DNA of 64,000 nucleotides from Blautia sp. BIOML-A1 (GCF_009883055.1 NZ_WWVR01000011.1:105133-169132); one strand, 5' to 3'; shown: positions 51,584-60,033, numbered from the stretch's first letter. The notes: generated by a model not told the origin, from the sequence alone. Numbers and translations: made by a program.

Positions 51584-52951
51584 ATGGCGGAAAGCAACAA
51601 GATGAAGGATATGCCGGTGAATAAATTGATGATTCAGATGGGAATCCCAATGATCTTATCCATGGCATTGCAGGCGGTCTATAACATTGTAGACAGTGCA
51701 TTTGTAGGAAATATGAGAGAAGGCAGTGAAGCGGCATTAAATGCTTTGACACTGGTATTTCCGGTTCAGATGCTTATGGTAGCAGTTGGAATCGGAACCG
51801 GTGTCGGAACGAATGCACTTCTTGCAAGGACACTTGGACAGGGGAATAGTAAAAAAGCTGCAAAAGTAGCAGGTAACAGTCTGTTCCTGGGCGTGATCAT
51901 TTATGTGGTCTGCTTATTATTTGCTATCTTTGGGGTGAAAGCATATATTTCATCACAGACAGTAGATGCAGAAGTACTGGAGATGGGAGTCAGCTATCTG
52001 CAGATATGCTGTGTGATTTCTTTTGGAATTATTTTCTTTTCTCTATTTGAAAAGTTACTCCAGGCAACAGGTCGTTCTCTTTATTCTACAATTGGTCAGG
52101 TAGTAGGTGCGGTTGTAAATATTATCCTTGATCCGATCATGATCTATGGTATTGGACCCTGCCCTGAAATGGGCGTGAAGGGTGCAGCCTACGCAACCGT
52201 AATTGGTCAGGTAGCATCAGCAGTTTTATTATTCATTTTCCATATGAAATTGAATAAAGAATTTGAGCATGGGGCGAAGTACATGAAACCAGATAGCGGA
52301 ATTATCAAGGAAATTTATGCAATCGGACTTCCGGCAATTATCGCTCAGGCTCTGATGTCTATTATGGTTTATGTGATGAACCTGATCCTGAAGTTCAATC
52401 CATCAGCACAGACAGCATATGGCCTGTTCTATAAGGTACAGCAGTTTGTTCTCTTCCTTGCATTTGGTCTGCGAGATGCAATCACCCCGATCCTTGCGTT
52501 TGCTTATGGAATGAGAAGCAAAAAGAGAATCCAGGATGGAATCAAATATGGTCTGATTTATACAATTGTATTAATGATTCTGGGAATTGCAATCACAGAG
52601 ATTTTCCCTGGAGCATTTGCCAATCTGTTTAATGCGGGACAGTCAAGAGAATATTTTATCAGTGCGATGAGAGTGATCTCAGTAAGCTTCTTATTTGCCG
52701 GAATCAATGTTGCTTATCAGGGCATTTATCAGGCACTGGATGGAGGTATGGAATCGCTGGTTATTTCACTTTTGAGACAGCTTGTGATTATTTTACCATT
52801 GGCGGGAATTTTTTCTATATTTGTAAGAAATGGTCAGATGGGAGTTTCGCTGATCTGGTGGGCATTTCCGATTACTGAAATAATTTCATGCTTTGTAGGA
52901 TATATGTTCTTAAAGAAAATCAGAAAAAATAAGGTTAATGCCTTGCGTTAA
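51584..52951 (+). CDS. MATE family efflux transporter
   Basis: 455 residues, twelve helices. N-terminus '[21 protein letters not shown]' and '[20 protein letters not shown]', later 'GYFxGxN' equivalent '[19 protein letters not shown]'. RBS AGAGAGGAG before ATG 51584. Its leader carries two intrinsic terminators, so expression is probably induced by a small molecule or growth condition. The cytidylate-kinase-like gene follows 13 bp behind. Confidence 0.92.
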   Translation: MAESNKMKDMPVNKLMIQMGIPMILSMALQAVYNIVDSAFVGNMREGSEAALNALTLVFPVQMLMVAVGIGTGVGTNALLARTLGQGNSKKAAKVAGNSLFLGVIIYVVCLLFAIFGVKAYISSQTVDAEVLEMGVSYLQICCVISFGIIFFSLFEKLLQATGRSLYSTIGQVVGAVVNIILDPIMIYGIGPCPEMGVKGAAYATVIGQVASAVLLFIFHMKLNKEFEHGAKYMKPDSGIIKEIYAIGLPAIIAQALMSIMVYVMNLILKFNPSAQTAYGLFYKVQQFVLFLAFGLRDAITPILAFAYGMRSKKRIQDGIKYGLIYTIVLMILGIAITEIFPGAFANLFNAGQSREYFISAMRVISVSFLFAGINVAYQGIYQALDGGMESLVISLLRQLVIILPLAGIFSIFVRNGQMGVSLIWWAFPITEIISCFVGYMFLKKIRKNKVNALR

Positions 52952-52964
52952 GGAGGATTCAGAG

Positions 52965-53552
52965 ATGGCGAAAAGAATTATTACGATCAGCAGAGAATTT
53001 GGAAGCGGTGGACGTTTTATAGGAGAAGAAGTTGCAAAAAAACTTGGAATTGCTTATTATGATAAAAATATCATCAGCGAGATTGCAGAAAAGTCTGGTT
53101 TATCTCCGGAATATATTCAGGAAAATGCAGAGTTATCTCCGAAGAAAGGTTTACTTGCATATGCACTTGCCGGACGTGACATCACAGGGAAATCTGTAGA
53201 AGATATGGTATATGAGGCACAGAGAAAAGTTATCTTAGATCTGGCTGAGAAGGGACCCTGTGTGATCATTGGAAGAAATACAGATTACATCCTGAAGGAC
53301 AGGGATGATGTGCTGAATGTATTTATCCATGGGGATATGCCAGAGAAAACGCAGCGTATCATTCGCTTATATAATGTAGAAGAGAAGGAAGCTGTCAAAA
53401 TGATGGCAGATACAGATAAAAGACGTATGACAAATTACAACTTTTACACGGATCAGAAATGGGGAAAAGCCAGCAACTATACGTTGTGTCTGAACAGTTC
53501 ACAGCTTGGATATGACAGATGTGAGAAGATAATAGTGGAATGCAGCAAATAA
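52965..53552 (+). CDS. cytidylate kinase-like family protein
   Basis: 195 residues: 'ITISREFGSGGRFIGEEVAKKLG' (P-loop-like, Gly-rich but no GKT), 'YYDKNIISEIAEKSGLSPEY', 'VIIGRNTDYIL' and 'NYNFYTDQKWGKASNYTLCLNSS'. This family lies near CMK but lacks the classical Walker A; physiological substrate unknown. ATG 52965 has AAGGAGG upstream; a GTG-type earlier start inside the MATE gene is less likely. Often found with MATE genes in Lachnospiraceae-like operons, as here. Confidence 0.85.
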   Translation: MAKRIITISREFGSGGRFIGEEVAKKLGIAYYDKNIISEIAEKSGLSPEYIQENAELSPKKGLLAYALAGRDITGKSVEDMVYEAQRKVILDLAEKGPCVIIGRNTDYILKDRDDVLNVFIHGDMPEKTQRIIRLYNVEEKEAVKMMADTDKRRMTNYNFYTDQKWGKASNYTLCLNSSQLGYDRCEKIIVECSK

Positions 53553-53574
53553 CCGAGGCGTGAGTCATAGTCAA

Positions 53575-53600
53575 GTTGCTGTGAACGGAGTGAACAGTAA
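53575..53600. repeat. intergenic hairpin repeat, copy 2
   Basis: GTTGCTGTGAAC-GGA-GTGAACAGTAA, matching the element at 46205-46231 except in the 3-nt centre. GTGAAC(NNN)GTGAAC-like arms suggest a nested dyad. Confidence 0.55.
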
Positions 53601-53668
53601 TATTAAAGGAAGCGTGTCGAAAGTATAAAAATATAGATATTGACAAGAGATAAAAAATAATTTAATGT

Positions 53669-53726
53669 TTGATTATTGTAAATAATATAATTACAACTAT
53701 AATGGGGATTAAAGGAAAAGTCAACA
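53669..53726 (+). promoter_or_regulatory. promoter/operator copy A (TetR-controlled, inferred)
   Basis: 58 bp, 50 identical to the segment at 55244-55301. It contains -35 TTGTAA (53676-53681), 16 bp, -10 TATAAT (53698-53703). The inverted half-sites TTGTAA...TTACAA span the -35 and spacer, the usual place for a TetR repressor. It points toward the DUF3786-like gene. Confidence 0.7.
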
Positions 53727-53744
53727 CAGTAATGAAACTTACGG

Positions 53745-53890
53745 AGGATTGTATCATATGCTATTTATACACCAGAATCAAAAAACATATGACTAAAAAA
53801 ATGTATCACCTTTATTATCGTGAAAACAGGGAAAAGATTATGAAACTATGACTGAGGTAATGGATGAAAGAGGATCCGGACAAAGTTAGA
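53745..53890 (+). other. short ORFs / possible gene remnant in the 53553-53965 gap
   Basis: Behind promoter copy A a good ribosome site (CGGAGGA) precedes ATG 53758, but the frame closes after 12 codons (MLFIHQNQKTYD). Further frames read short fragments such as 'KDYETMTEVMDERGSGQS'. It may be a decayed first gene of the unit or a leader peptide. Nothing else is recognised in this 413-bp gap apart from the hairpin repeat and promoter copy A. Confidence 0.3.
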
Positions 53891-53965
53891 TTTATGAGAA
53901 TACTAAAATCCTTGTATAAACATTGATTATTATATGATACTATAAATGTTCACAAAGGAGAGTTT

Positions 53966-54592
53966 ATGGAATACAAAAATCAAACAGAAAATCGTGCATT
54001 TCAGGAAATGTTGCAGGCAGCAGTAAAACGGCTGCAAAATCGTTCCGGAGAGGATCTTGCAGCAAAAAGTGGGGCTGTTTTTCATAGCAGCCGAAATGTG
54101 CTTGAAGTACTGAGTTTTTATGAAACGATTGAAATTCAACTCCCTGAGTTTCGTATTAACTCAAAAATGGACGAATGGCATTATCTGATATTGCTGCATT
54201 ATCTGGATATGGCCGATGGAACAGAAGGCTCACAGAAGCTCATTACTTTTGGTAACCTGAAAGATGGATTGATTCGAGGAACCAAGTTTGACCGGGCTGC
54301 AGAGCAGAAACTGGAAAAGCTTTTGCAGGATAAAGATCCTGAGAAAATTCAGAAAGCATGTAAAAACCTGGGTGCAGAATTCACAGAGACAAAGGCGGAT
54401 CTGTGTGCTGTTTTTCCAGTTCTGCCAAGATATCCGGTAACTTTAAAGATATGGTTTGCAGATGAAGAATTTCCTGTATCTGGCAAAATATTTCTTCAGG
54501 ATCATGCCGATCATTATCTGAGTGTAGAAGATGCGGTAACAGTTGGAGAAATTTTGCTGCAAAAATTATCGGAAGCATTTTCTTCTCTCTGA
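53966..54592 (+). CDS. DUF3786-like protein
   Basis: 208 residues, no signal or helix. 'MLQAAVKRLQNRSGEDLAAKSGA', 'EIQLPEFRINSKMDEWHYLILLHYL' and 'KADLCAVFPVLPRYPVTLKIWFADEEFP' fit my recollection of DUF3786, a family of anaerobes often near corrinoid/CO-metabolism genes; function unknown. RBS AAAGGAGAG before ATG 53966. The last 79 bp overlap the convergent tetR gene. Same operator copy as the CooC operon, so probably one regulon. Confidence 0.65.
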   Translation: MEYKNQTENRAFQEMLQAAVKRLQNRSGEDLAAKSGAVFHSSRNVLEVLSFYETIEIQLPEFRINSKMDEWHYLILLHYLDMADGTEGSQKLITFGNLKDGLIRGTKFDRAAEQKLEKLLQDKDPEKIQKACKNLGAEFTETKADLCAVFPVLPRYPVTLKIWFADEEFPVSGKIFLQDHADHYLSVEDAVTVGEILLQKLSEAFSSL

Positions 54593-55161
54593 TCATGAAT
54601 CAGAAAACTTTCCAGTCCGGCTTTGATAAATTTGTCAATTGTTGTCTGAATCTGTTTCCAGTCATTGCAGTGATTTCTAAGCATCAGTCTGTTTATGGAA
54701 AGGCATCCATTCATCTGAAAATAAAAGACAGACTCTGCCTGTTCAAAGGTCAGGAGGCTGTGTGACATAAGCCAGGTCACATAGCCTTCTTTTGTATTTT
54801 CTGCTATTTTTTCCAGAAGGATGGGAGCTATCGTGTCATCCAGGAACAGTGCCCTGTACTGTGATTCCATTTGAATTTTCTGACAGAATGGATAAGAACA
54901 GCTTTTTTTATTAGGACAGAATAAATGATCTACAGTTGTTAACATATCCTGAGTCATATCGTCAAAAATATCTGTTAATACATCATGGATATCGTAGTAA
55001 TGAAGATAAAAAGTGCCACGGTTGATTTCAGCATTTTTGCAGATCTCAGTAACTGTAATTTTTGTAAAACTTTTCTGCTTTAACAATTCTAAGAACGTAT
55101 CTTTTATGGTTTGCCTGGTATAGCGGGTACGGCGATCTTGTTTTCTCGTTTTTTCTGACAT
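54514..55161 (-). CDS. TetR/AcrR family transcriptional regulator
   Basis: 215 residues. HTH 'RQTIKDTFLELLKQKSFTKITVTEICKNAEINRGTFYLHY' region is shown in its two halves, 'TITVTEIC' type helix 2 and 'NRGTFYLHYYDIHDVL' recognition helix; C-terminal ligand domain with Cys-rich stretch CPNKKSCSYPFCQK (three Cys within 12 residues, possible metal or redox sensor). RBS AGGAGG before ATG. Divergent from cooC with promoter copy B between. Its last ~26 codons overlap the DUF3786-like gene. Confidence 0.88.
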   Translation of the reverse strand: MSEKTRKQDRRTRYTRQTIKDTFLELLKQKSFTKITVTEICKNAEINRGTFYLHYYDIHDVLTDIFDDMTQDMLTTVDHLFCPNKKSCSYPFCQKIQMESQYRALFLDDTIAPILLEKIAENTKEGYVTWLMSHSLLTFEQAESVFYFQMNGCLSINRLMLRNHCNDWKQIQTTIDKFIKAGLESFLIHDQREENASDNFCSKISPTVTASSTLR

Positions 55162-55243
55162 TATATCCTCCTGTATTATTTGGTATCATATGATTTCTCA
55201 ACAATTTTTTTGATGTGTTGAGTAGCTATACAAATCTCACAGA

Positions 55244-55301
55244 TTGATTATTGTAATTTATATAGTAACAACTATAATGAGATTTAAAGAAAAAGTCAAC
55301 A
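55244..55301 (+). promoter_or_regulatory. promoter/operator copy B upstream of cooC
   Basis: 58-bp duplicate of copy A: -35 TTGTAA (55251-55256), 16 bp, -10 TATAAT (55273-55278), half-sites TTGTAA and TAACAA inverted. Lies between the tetR start and cooC. Confidence 0.72.
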
Positions 55302-55329
55302 GGTTGTTCAGAATTTTAGGAGGAAAAAT

Positions 55330-56100
55330 ATGGGACATGTAATTGCGATATCAGGAAAAGGCGGCGTAGGAAAAACTACACTTTGTGGATTATTGATCCA
55401 GTATTTGTGTGAAAGTGGGAAACGTCCGGTTCTGGCCGTGGATGCAGATGCGAATGCCAATTTAAATGAAGTGCTTGGTGTGGAGCCGGAGATCACACTT
55501 GGAGAGCTGAGAGAAGAAATTGAGCGGGCAGGCGTAGATCCACGATATCAGATCCCATCTGGTATGACAAAGCAGGCATATCTGGAAATGCGTCTTTCTG
55601 ATGCGATTGCGGAAGAAGATGATTATGATCTGATGGTAATGGGGCGAACCCAGGGACAGGGCTGCTATTGTTTTGTAAATGGTCTTGTACAGACCCAGGT
55701 TCAGAAACTGCAAAGCCATTATCCATATATTGTGGTTGATAACGAAGCGGGTATGGAACACATCAGCAGAGGAATCCTGCCAATGATGGAAGTTGCGATT
55801 CTTGTGAGTGACTGTTCCAGAAGAGGTGTTCAGGCAGCCGGACGTATTGCAAAGCTGATGAATGAATTAAACTTTAAACCACAGAAAACTGGATTAATTG
55901 TGAATCGTGTTCCAGATGGAAAACTGGATGCCGGAACTCTGGAAGAAATCCGAAATCAGGGATTGGAACTGTTAGGTGTTGTACCACATGATGACCAGGT
56001 ATATCAGTATGACTGTGATGGAAAGCCGATCATACAGCTTCCGAAAGATTCTCCTGTAAGAAGTGCACTGGGAGAAATTGTAAAGAAGTTAGGATTGTGA
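55330..56100 (+). CDS. CooC-type nickel-chaperone ATPase (MinD/ArsA superfamily)
   Basis: 256 residues. Deviant Walker A SGKGGVGKTT (K10, K15), switch I 'VDADANANLNEVLG', Walker B-like 'IVVDNEAGMEHISRGI', and C112-Y-C114, the very CxC position (C112/C114) that binds metal at the dimer interface in characterised CooC1. CooC loads Ni on CO dehydrogenase or acetyl-CoA synthase. No such enzyme is encoded here. Starts 28 bp after promoter copy B with AGGAGG. Confidence 0.9.
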   Translation: MGHVIAISGKGGVGKTTLCGLLIQYLCESGKRPVLAVDADANANLNEVLGVEPEITLGELREEIERAGVDPRYQIPSGMTKQAYLEMRLSDAIAEEDDYDLMVMGRTQGQGCYCFVNGLVQTQVQKLQSHYPYIVVDNEAGMEHISRGILPMMEVAILVSDCSRRGVQAAGRIAKLMNELNFKPQKTGLIVNRVPDGKLDAGTLEEIRNQGLELLGVVPHDDQVYQYDCDGKPIIQLPKDSPVRSALGEIVKKLGL

Positions 56101-56185
56101 GTTGGAGGATTGAAAGTATGAAGATTGAGTAAGCAGAAATATCATCTGATTTGGTATAACCAATTGCAAAGAAAGGAAAATCTTC

Positions 56186-57118
56186 ATGAGAAATCATTGG
56201 ACAGAAATAGAAAAATATTTAGAAGACCAGAAGATAGCGCAGGAATTGATTGGAGAACTGAGAGATTTTCACATGCGTTATGAGGTAGAGAATCAGGTAA
56301 AAGAACGGGTAGAAAAACCGGATATCCTATTTTATGGGAAAAAGATTCTGGAAATGTCAATAGCAACGCTTCTTCAGGGAGATAACCTGTTACTTTCCGG
56401 TGCGAAAGCTACAGGAAAAAATGTACTATGTGAGACACTGGCATGGATATTCGGAAGACCGGAATACGACATTTCTTTTCATGTAAATACGGACAGTGCC
56501 GATCTGATTGGAACGGATACCTTTATAAATAATGAGGTTCGCCTTCGGAAAGGCCCCATCTACCAATGCGCGGAATTTGGAGGATTTGGAATCCTGGACG
56601 AAATCAATATGGCAAAAAATGATGCGGTTTCTGTACTGCATGCCACACTGGATCATCGGCGCAGAATCGATATTCCAGGATATAACAGGATTTTACTTCA
56701 TCCGGCAACACGATTTATCGGCACGATGAATTATGGTTACGCAGGTACCAGAGAGCTAAATGAAGCATTGGTTTCAAGGTTTATGGTAATTGATATGCCT
56801 GAAATGGATGAGGATAGTGTCCTTTTTGTATTAAGACAACATTTTCCAGATGGGGAAAAAAGTGCACTGAAAGCTTTTGCAGGACTGTTTCTGGATTTGC
56901 AGATCAAAGCTTATCATGGAGAAATCTCAACAAAATCTCTTGACCTGAGAGGATTGGTTTCTGCTGTAAAAGCAACAAGAAGCGGACTTTCTCCAATTGA
57001 TGCAGTCCGGATGGGGATCATAAATAAAAGTTTTGATGTATTTGAAAAAGAAATCGTAGAAGATGTGGTTTCTACAAGAATCCCATCTTCCTGGACCGGA
57101 AAAGACATATGGGGGTAA
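56186..57118 (+). CDS. MoxR/NorQ-like AAA+ ATPase
   Basis: 310 residues. Walker A GAKATGKN at residues ~72-79 (Asn where Ser/Thr usually binds Mg), Walker B 'GGFGILDEINMAKNDAVSVL', sensor 1 'RFIGTMNYGYAGTRELNEAL', arginine finger region 'VSRFMVIDMPE', and lid 'LDLRGLVSAVKATRSGL'. MoxR AAA+ proteins act with VWA partners to insert or remodel metal cofactors (NorQ/NorD, CbbQ/CbbO, CoxD/CoxE). The VWA partner follows 6 bp downstream. Confidence 0.88.
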   Translation: MRNHWTEIEKYLEDQKIAQELIGELRDFHMRYEVENQVKERVEKPDILFYGKKILEMSIATLLQGDNLLLSGAKATGKNVLCETLAWIFGRPEYDISFHVNTDSADLIGTDTFINNEVRLRKGPIYQCAEFGGFGILDEINMAKNDAVSVLHATLDHRRRIDIPGYNRILLHPATRFIGTMNYGYAGTRELNEALVSRFMVIDMPEMDEDSVLFVLRQHFPDGEKSALKAFAGLFLDLQIKAYHGEISTKSLDLRGLVSAVKATRSGLSPIDAVRMGIINKSFDVFEKEIVEDVVSTRIPSSWTGKDIWG

Positions 57119-57124
57119 ACTTGT

Positions 57125-58942
57125 ATGGAGGATGTCAGATGGCCGGCGGAACAACTGGAAGAACATCGTCTGGAGATCAGCAATCGTATCAGAAATCTTT
57201 TTTGGACAGTCAGTGGTGATTATGATACGGAATTTGAACCGGACACAGAAAAATATGTTTATTCAAAACAAACGGTTCTGTATGAGGCAGTGAAGCAGGG
57301 TGCCTTTGCACGATATTTTGATCAGAAAAAACTTGGCATGTATTTGATGAAAAAATTACATTTTTCTGCTGGAGAAGATATGCTGTTGCCTCTTGCTGGA
57401 TTATGCATGGATGCCGCAGTGAATCGTTTTATCATTCGAGAACGTTTGGGAACAAAGGAAATCAGAGAACAGGCGTTCAGAGAATTGGAAAAGGCCGAGG
57501 AAGAGCAGGTATCAGACAAAGCTGGAACAGACCTGATTCACAGGATTAGGCTTCTGTATATAAGGCATGTTCTGGAGAACACAGACGATAAGGGAATGGA
57601 TCCACAGGCAGAGATTGCATTGTACAAGATTCTTTCTCTGAAGGATGCGGAAAATACGGAAGATGTCATAAACGTGATAGATGAGATTTATAATCATGTT
57701 CTGGATCCCTCTTTTGAAAAAAGAAATGGAAATCTGGAGAAGATTCTGAATTTACCGAATATGGCATTGGCCAATGACGCGTGGCAGGAATGCATGACGG
57801 ATGAACAGATGGAAGACATTATTCAAAAATATCTTTCTAATCTCAAAAAAAAGATGATGAGTCTGGATATCAGAAACAAAAAGAAAAAAAGATTTTATTT
57901 CTCGCCGGAAAATGAAGAAGTTCCGAAAAGCTCGGAGAATATAAATCCACAGGCAGTGCGACGGATACGGGAATATGTGGAACTGAATTACGGAAAATCG
58001 TATCTAAGTGAATCGGAGCAGGCCAGGGTCAACCGGAAAATTTGTACAGGAATCCACAAAAACTGTATCCTGTATCTTACAGATGGAATTTTACAGAGCC
58101 CTGTGATAAAAAATAATCAATACCGTTTTTCTCAGCTGCAGTTTGAAAAAAATAAAGCCTATTATGGAAATAATCACTGGATCATCAAAAGAAATATTTC
58201 TGTGTTGGCAGAGTCACTGAAACGGGCATTTATAATCCGAAAGGATGATTTTGTCAGCAGATCTGATGCAGGGCAGCTTGTTCCTGAGAGGTTATGGAAA
58301 ATTGGAAGAACAGACGATGACAAGCTATTTAATAGAAAAAAAAGATCTGATGATTCTGAGTTTGTAATAGACGTCCTGATTGATTCCAGTGGTTCCCAGG
58401 CTGACAGACAGGCTCAGGTAGCGGCTCAGGGATATATTATCAGTGAAGCATTAAGCCAGGCAGGAATTCCTCATCGGGTGACAGGATACTGTGCTTTCTG
58501 GGGATATACAGTACTTCAGAGATTTCGGGATTATGAAGATCCAAGGGAAACAAATGAAAGAATCTTTCAATTTCGGGCGTATGCCAATAACAGAGATGGG
58601 CTTGCACTGAAAACAGTCTGTTCCTCTCTCATGGAGCGACCGGAAAAAAATAAGATTTTAATCGTATTAAGTGATGGAAAACCCTGTGATATGAGCATAC
58701 AACGACCAGGAACCCGCCAGCCCAAGATCTATGACGGAGAAGGAGCTGTGAAAGATACTGCATCTGAGGTGCGTCGGGCCAGAAATCAGGGAATTTTCGT
58801 AATTGGTATTTTTGTAGGGAATGAAGAAGAACTTTCCGTGGAAAAGAGAATCTATGGAAAAGACTTCGCCTATATTCGTAATATCAGCAATTTTTCCCGT
58901 ATAGTAGGAACTTTTTTGCGAAGACAAATTGATATGGAATGA
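57125..58942 (+). CDS. VWA-domain protein (NorD/CoxE-like partner of MoxR ATPase)
   Basis: 605 residues. A long helical N-terminal part without recognised domain (charged, 'LEKILNLPNMALANDAWQEC', Lys-rich 'NLKKKMMSLDIRNKKKKR') and a C-terminal VWA domain with MIDAS DSSGS at D420-S424, 'FWGYTVLQRFRDYEDP', 'NNRDGLALKTVCSSL' (Thr-like MIDAS loop) and 'ILIVLSDGKPCDM' (third Asp). The complete MIDAS suggests metal-dependent docking to the client enzyme. Cytosolic. Pairs with the AAA+ protein. Confidence 0.86.
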   Translation: MEDVRWPAEQLEEHRLEISNRIRNLFWTVSGDYDTEFEPDTEKYVYSKQTVLYEAVKQGAFARYFDQKKLGMYLMKKLHFSAGEDMLLPLAGLCMDAAVNRFIIRERLGTKEIREQAFRELEKAEEEQVSDKAGTDLIHRIRLLYIRHVLENTDDKGMDPQAEIALYKILSLKDAENTEDVINVIDEIYNHVLDPSFEKRNGNLEKILNLPNMALANDAWQECMTDEQMEDIIQKYLSNLKKKMMSLDIRNKKKKRFYFSPENEEVPKSSENINPQAVRRIREYVELNYGKSYLSESEQARVNRKICTGIHKNCILYLTDGILQSPVIKNNQYRFSQLQFEKNKAYYGNNHWIIKRNISVLAESLKRAFIIRKDDFVSRSDAGQLVPERLWKIGRTDDDKLFNRKKRSDDSEFVIDVLIDSSGSQADRQAQVAAQGYIISEALSQAGIPHRVTGYCAFWGYTVLQRFRDYEDPRETNERIFQFRAYANNRDGLALKTVCSSLMERPEKNKILIVLSDGKPCDMSIQRPGTRQPKIYDGEGAVKDTASEVRRARNQGIFVIGIFVGNEEELSVEKRIYGKDFAYIRNISNFSRIVGTFLRRQIDME

Positions 58943-58958
58943 AAATGGAGGAATCACT

Positions 58959-59153
58959 ATGGGTAAAATTGAATTTTCCAATTGTCAGGATGTAAGAAAT
59001 CAGAAAAAGATACAGGAATTAGACTGTCCACGCTGTCATGAACCGGGAGGCATTGAAGCCTTTGTGAAAGACGGGATACTTGCAGAGGACGGAGTATGTG
59101 ATAACTGCGGATATATTCTTCCAGAAGGAACAGAACTGGAGGAAGTGGAGTAA
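58959..59153 (+). CDS. small zinc-ribbon protein
   Basis: 64 residues with two CxxC knuckles: 'DCPRCHEPGG' and 'VCDNCGYILPEG'. GGAGGA precedes ATG 58959. Between the VWA gene and the second CooC, all in one direction with gaps of 16-22 bp, so part of the same operon. Could hold Zn structurally or hand a metal to the CooC proteins; no family is recognised. Confidence 0.75.
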   Translation: MGKIEFSNCQDVRNQKKIQELDCPRCHEPGGIEAFVKDGILAEDGVCDNCGYILPEGTELEEVE

Positions 59154-59175
59154 GAAGCATTTAAGGAGATAAGAG

Positions 59176-59850
59176 ATGAAAATAGCAGTTTGCGGAAAAG
59201 GTGGATGTGGAAAAAGTACAGTAACCAGTCTTTTGGCTAAGGCTTTAGCCAGACGCGGAAAAGAAATTTTGGTAATTGATTCCGATGAATCTAATTATGG
59301 TCTACACCGACAGCTAGGTATGAAGCTTCCCAGAGATTTTACAGACTATTTCGGTGGTAAGCAAAATGTTTTAAATGATATGATGTTATCAAAATTTACT
59401 CATCAGTTTTTTGAGGAAACCTGGACTATAGATGATATACCGGAAGATTATTATAGTCTGAAGGACGGTGTAAAACTGATGAGCAGTGGAAAAATTCATC
59501 AAGCAAATGAAGGGTGTTCATGTGCTATGGGAACTGTTATGACTCAATTTATCCAAAATCTTAGGCTTACAGAAGACCAATTTGCATTAATGGATATGGA
59601 GGCTGGTATTGAACACTTCAAAAAAATCGGGGAATTATCGGAAAGTATTCAAAAACCATTTTATTACGTTTTCAATAAAGTAACAAAAGAGAATCAGGAA
59701 ATGATGTATGAAGCTGTATGGAATTCAAGTCGAGTCGCTGTATCTCTTGGTGCGGATCCTGGTATTATGGGAGAGGGACTGATGGGGAAAGAACTATCAG
59801 AAAAACCAGATGCTATTGAAAACTTAACAGAATTTCTACTTTCTATTTAA
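59176..59850 (+). CDS. second CooC-like nickel-chaperone ATPase
   Basis: 224 residues: Walker A CGKGGCGKST (deviant Lys8, Lys13), 'VIDSDESNYGLHRQLGM', CxC motif C114-S-C116 in NEGCSCAMG, Walker B-like 'FALMDMEAGIEHFKKI' and 'YYVFNKVTKENQEMMYE'. Clearly distinct from the CooC at 55330 (different switch and length) yet keeps the metal-binding CxC. Two CooC ATPases in one operon imply heterodimer formation or two metal sites to be filled. Confidence 0.88.
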   Translation: MKIAVCGKGGCGKSTVTSLLAKALARRGKEILVIDSDESNYGLHRQLGMKLPRDFTDYFGGKQNVLNDMMLSKFTHQFFEETWTIDDIPEDYYSLKDGVKLMSSGKIHQANEGCSCAMGTVMTQFIQNLRLTEDQFALMDMEAGIEHFKKIGELSESIQKPFYYVFNKVTKENQEMMYEAVWNSSRVAVSLGADPGIMGEGLMGKELSEKPDAIENLTEFLLSI

Positions 59851-59911
59851 TGTGGATATATGATAAAAGATAACCAGATTATACAGCTGTAATTTGTAAA
59901 ATTAGATCCGC

Positions 59912-59940
59912 TTGATGCAAGAAAGAAGCAGTGATATACT
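59912..59940 (+). promoter_or_regulatory. sigma70 promoter of the LytTR two-component genes
   Basis: TTGATG (59912-59917), 17 bp, TATACT (59935-59940), about 95 bp before the response-regulator start. Confidence 0.7.
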
Positions 59941-60033
59941 GAAACAAAAGGTATTTATAAAATAATAAAAACCTGGAATTGTATTGTGTGATTGAACAGT
60001 TACAAAGAATGCAATTCTTGTGGAGGGTATAGG

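Noticed and set aside
53669..53851. 60-codon open frame beginning in promoter copy A
   Set aside because: It starts inside the promoter/operator with no ribosome site and has the low-complexity composition of A/T-rich intergenic DNA.
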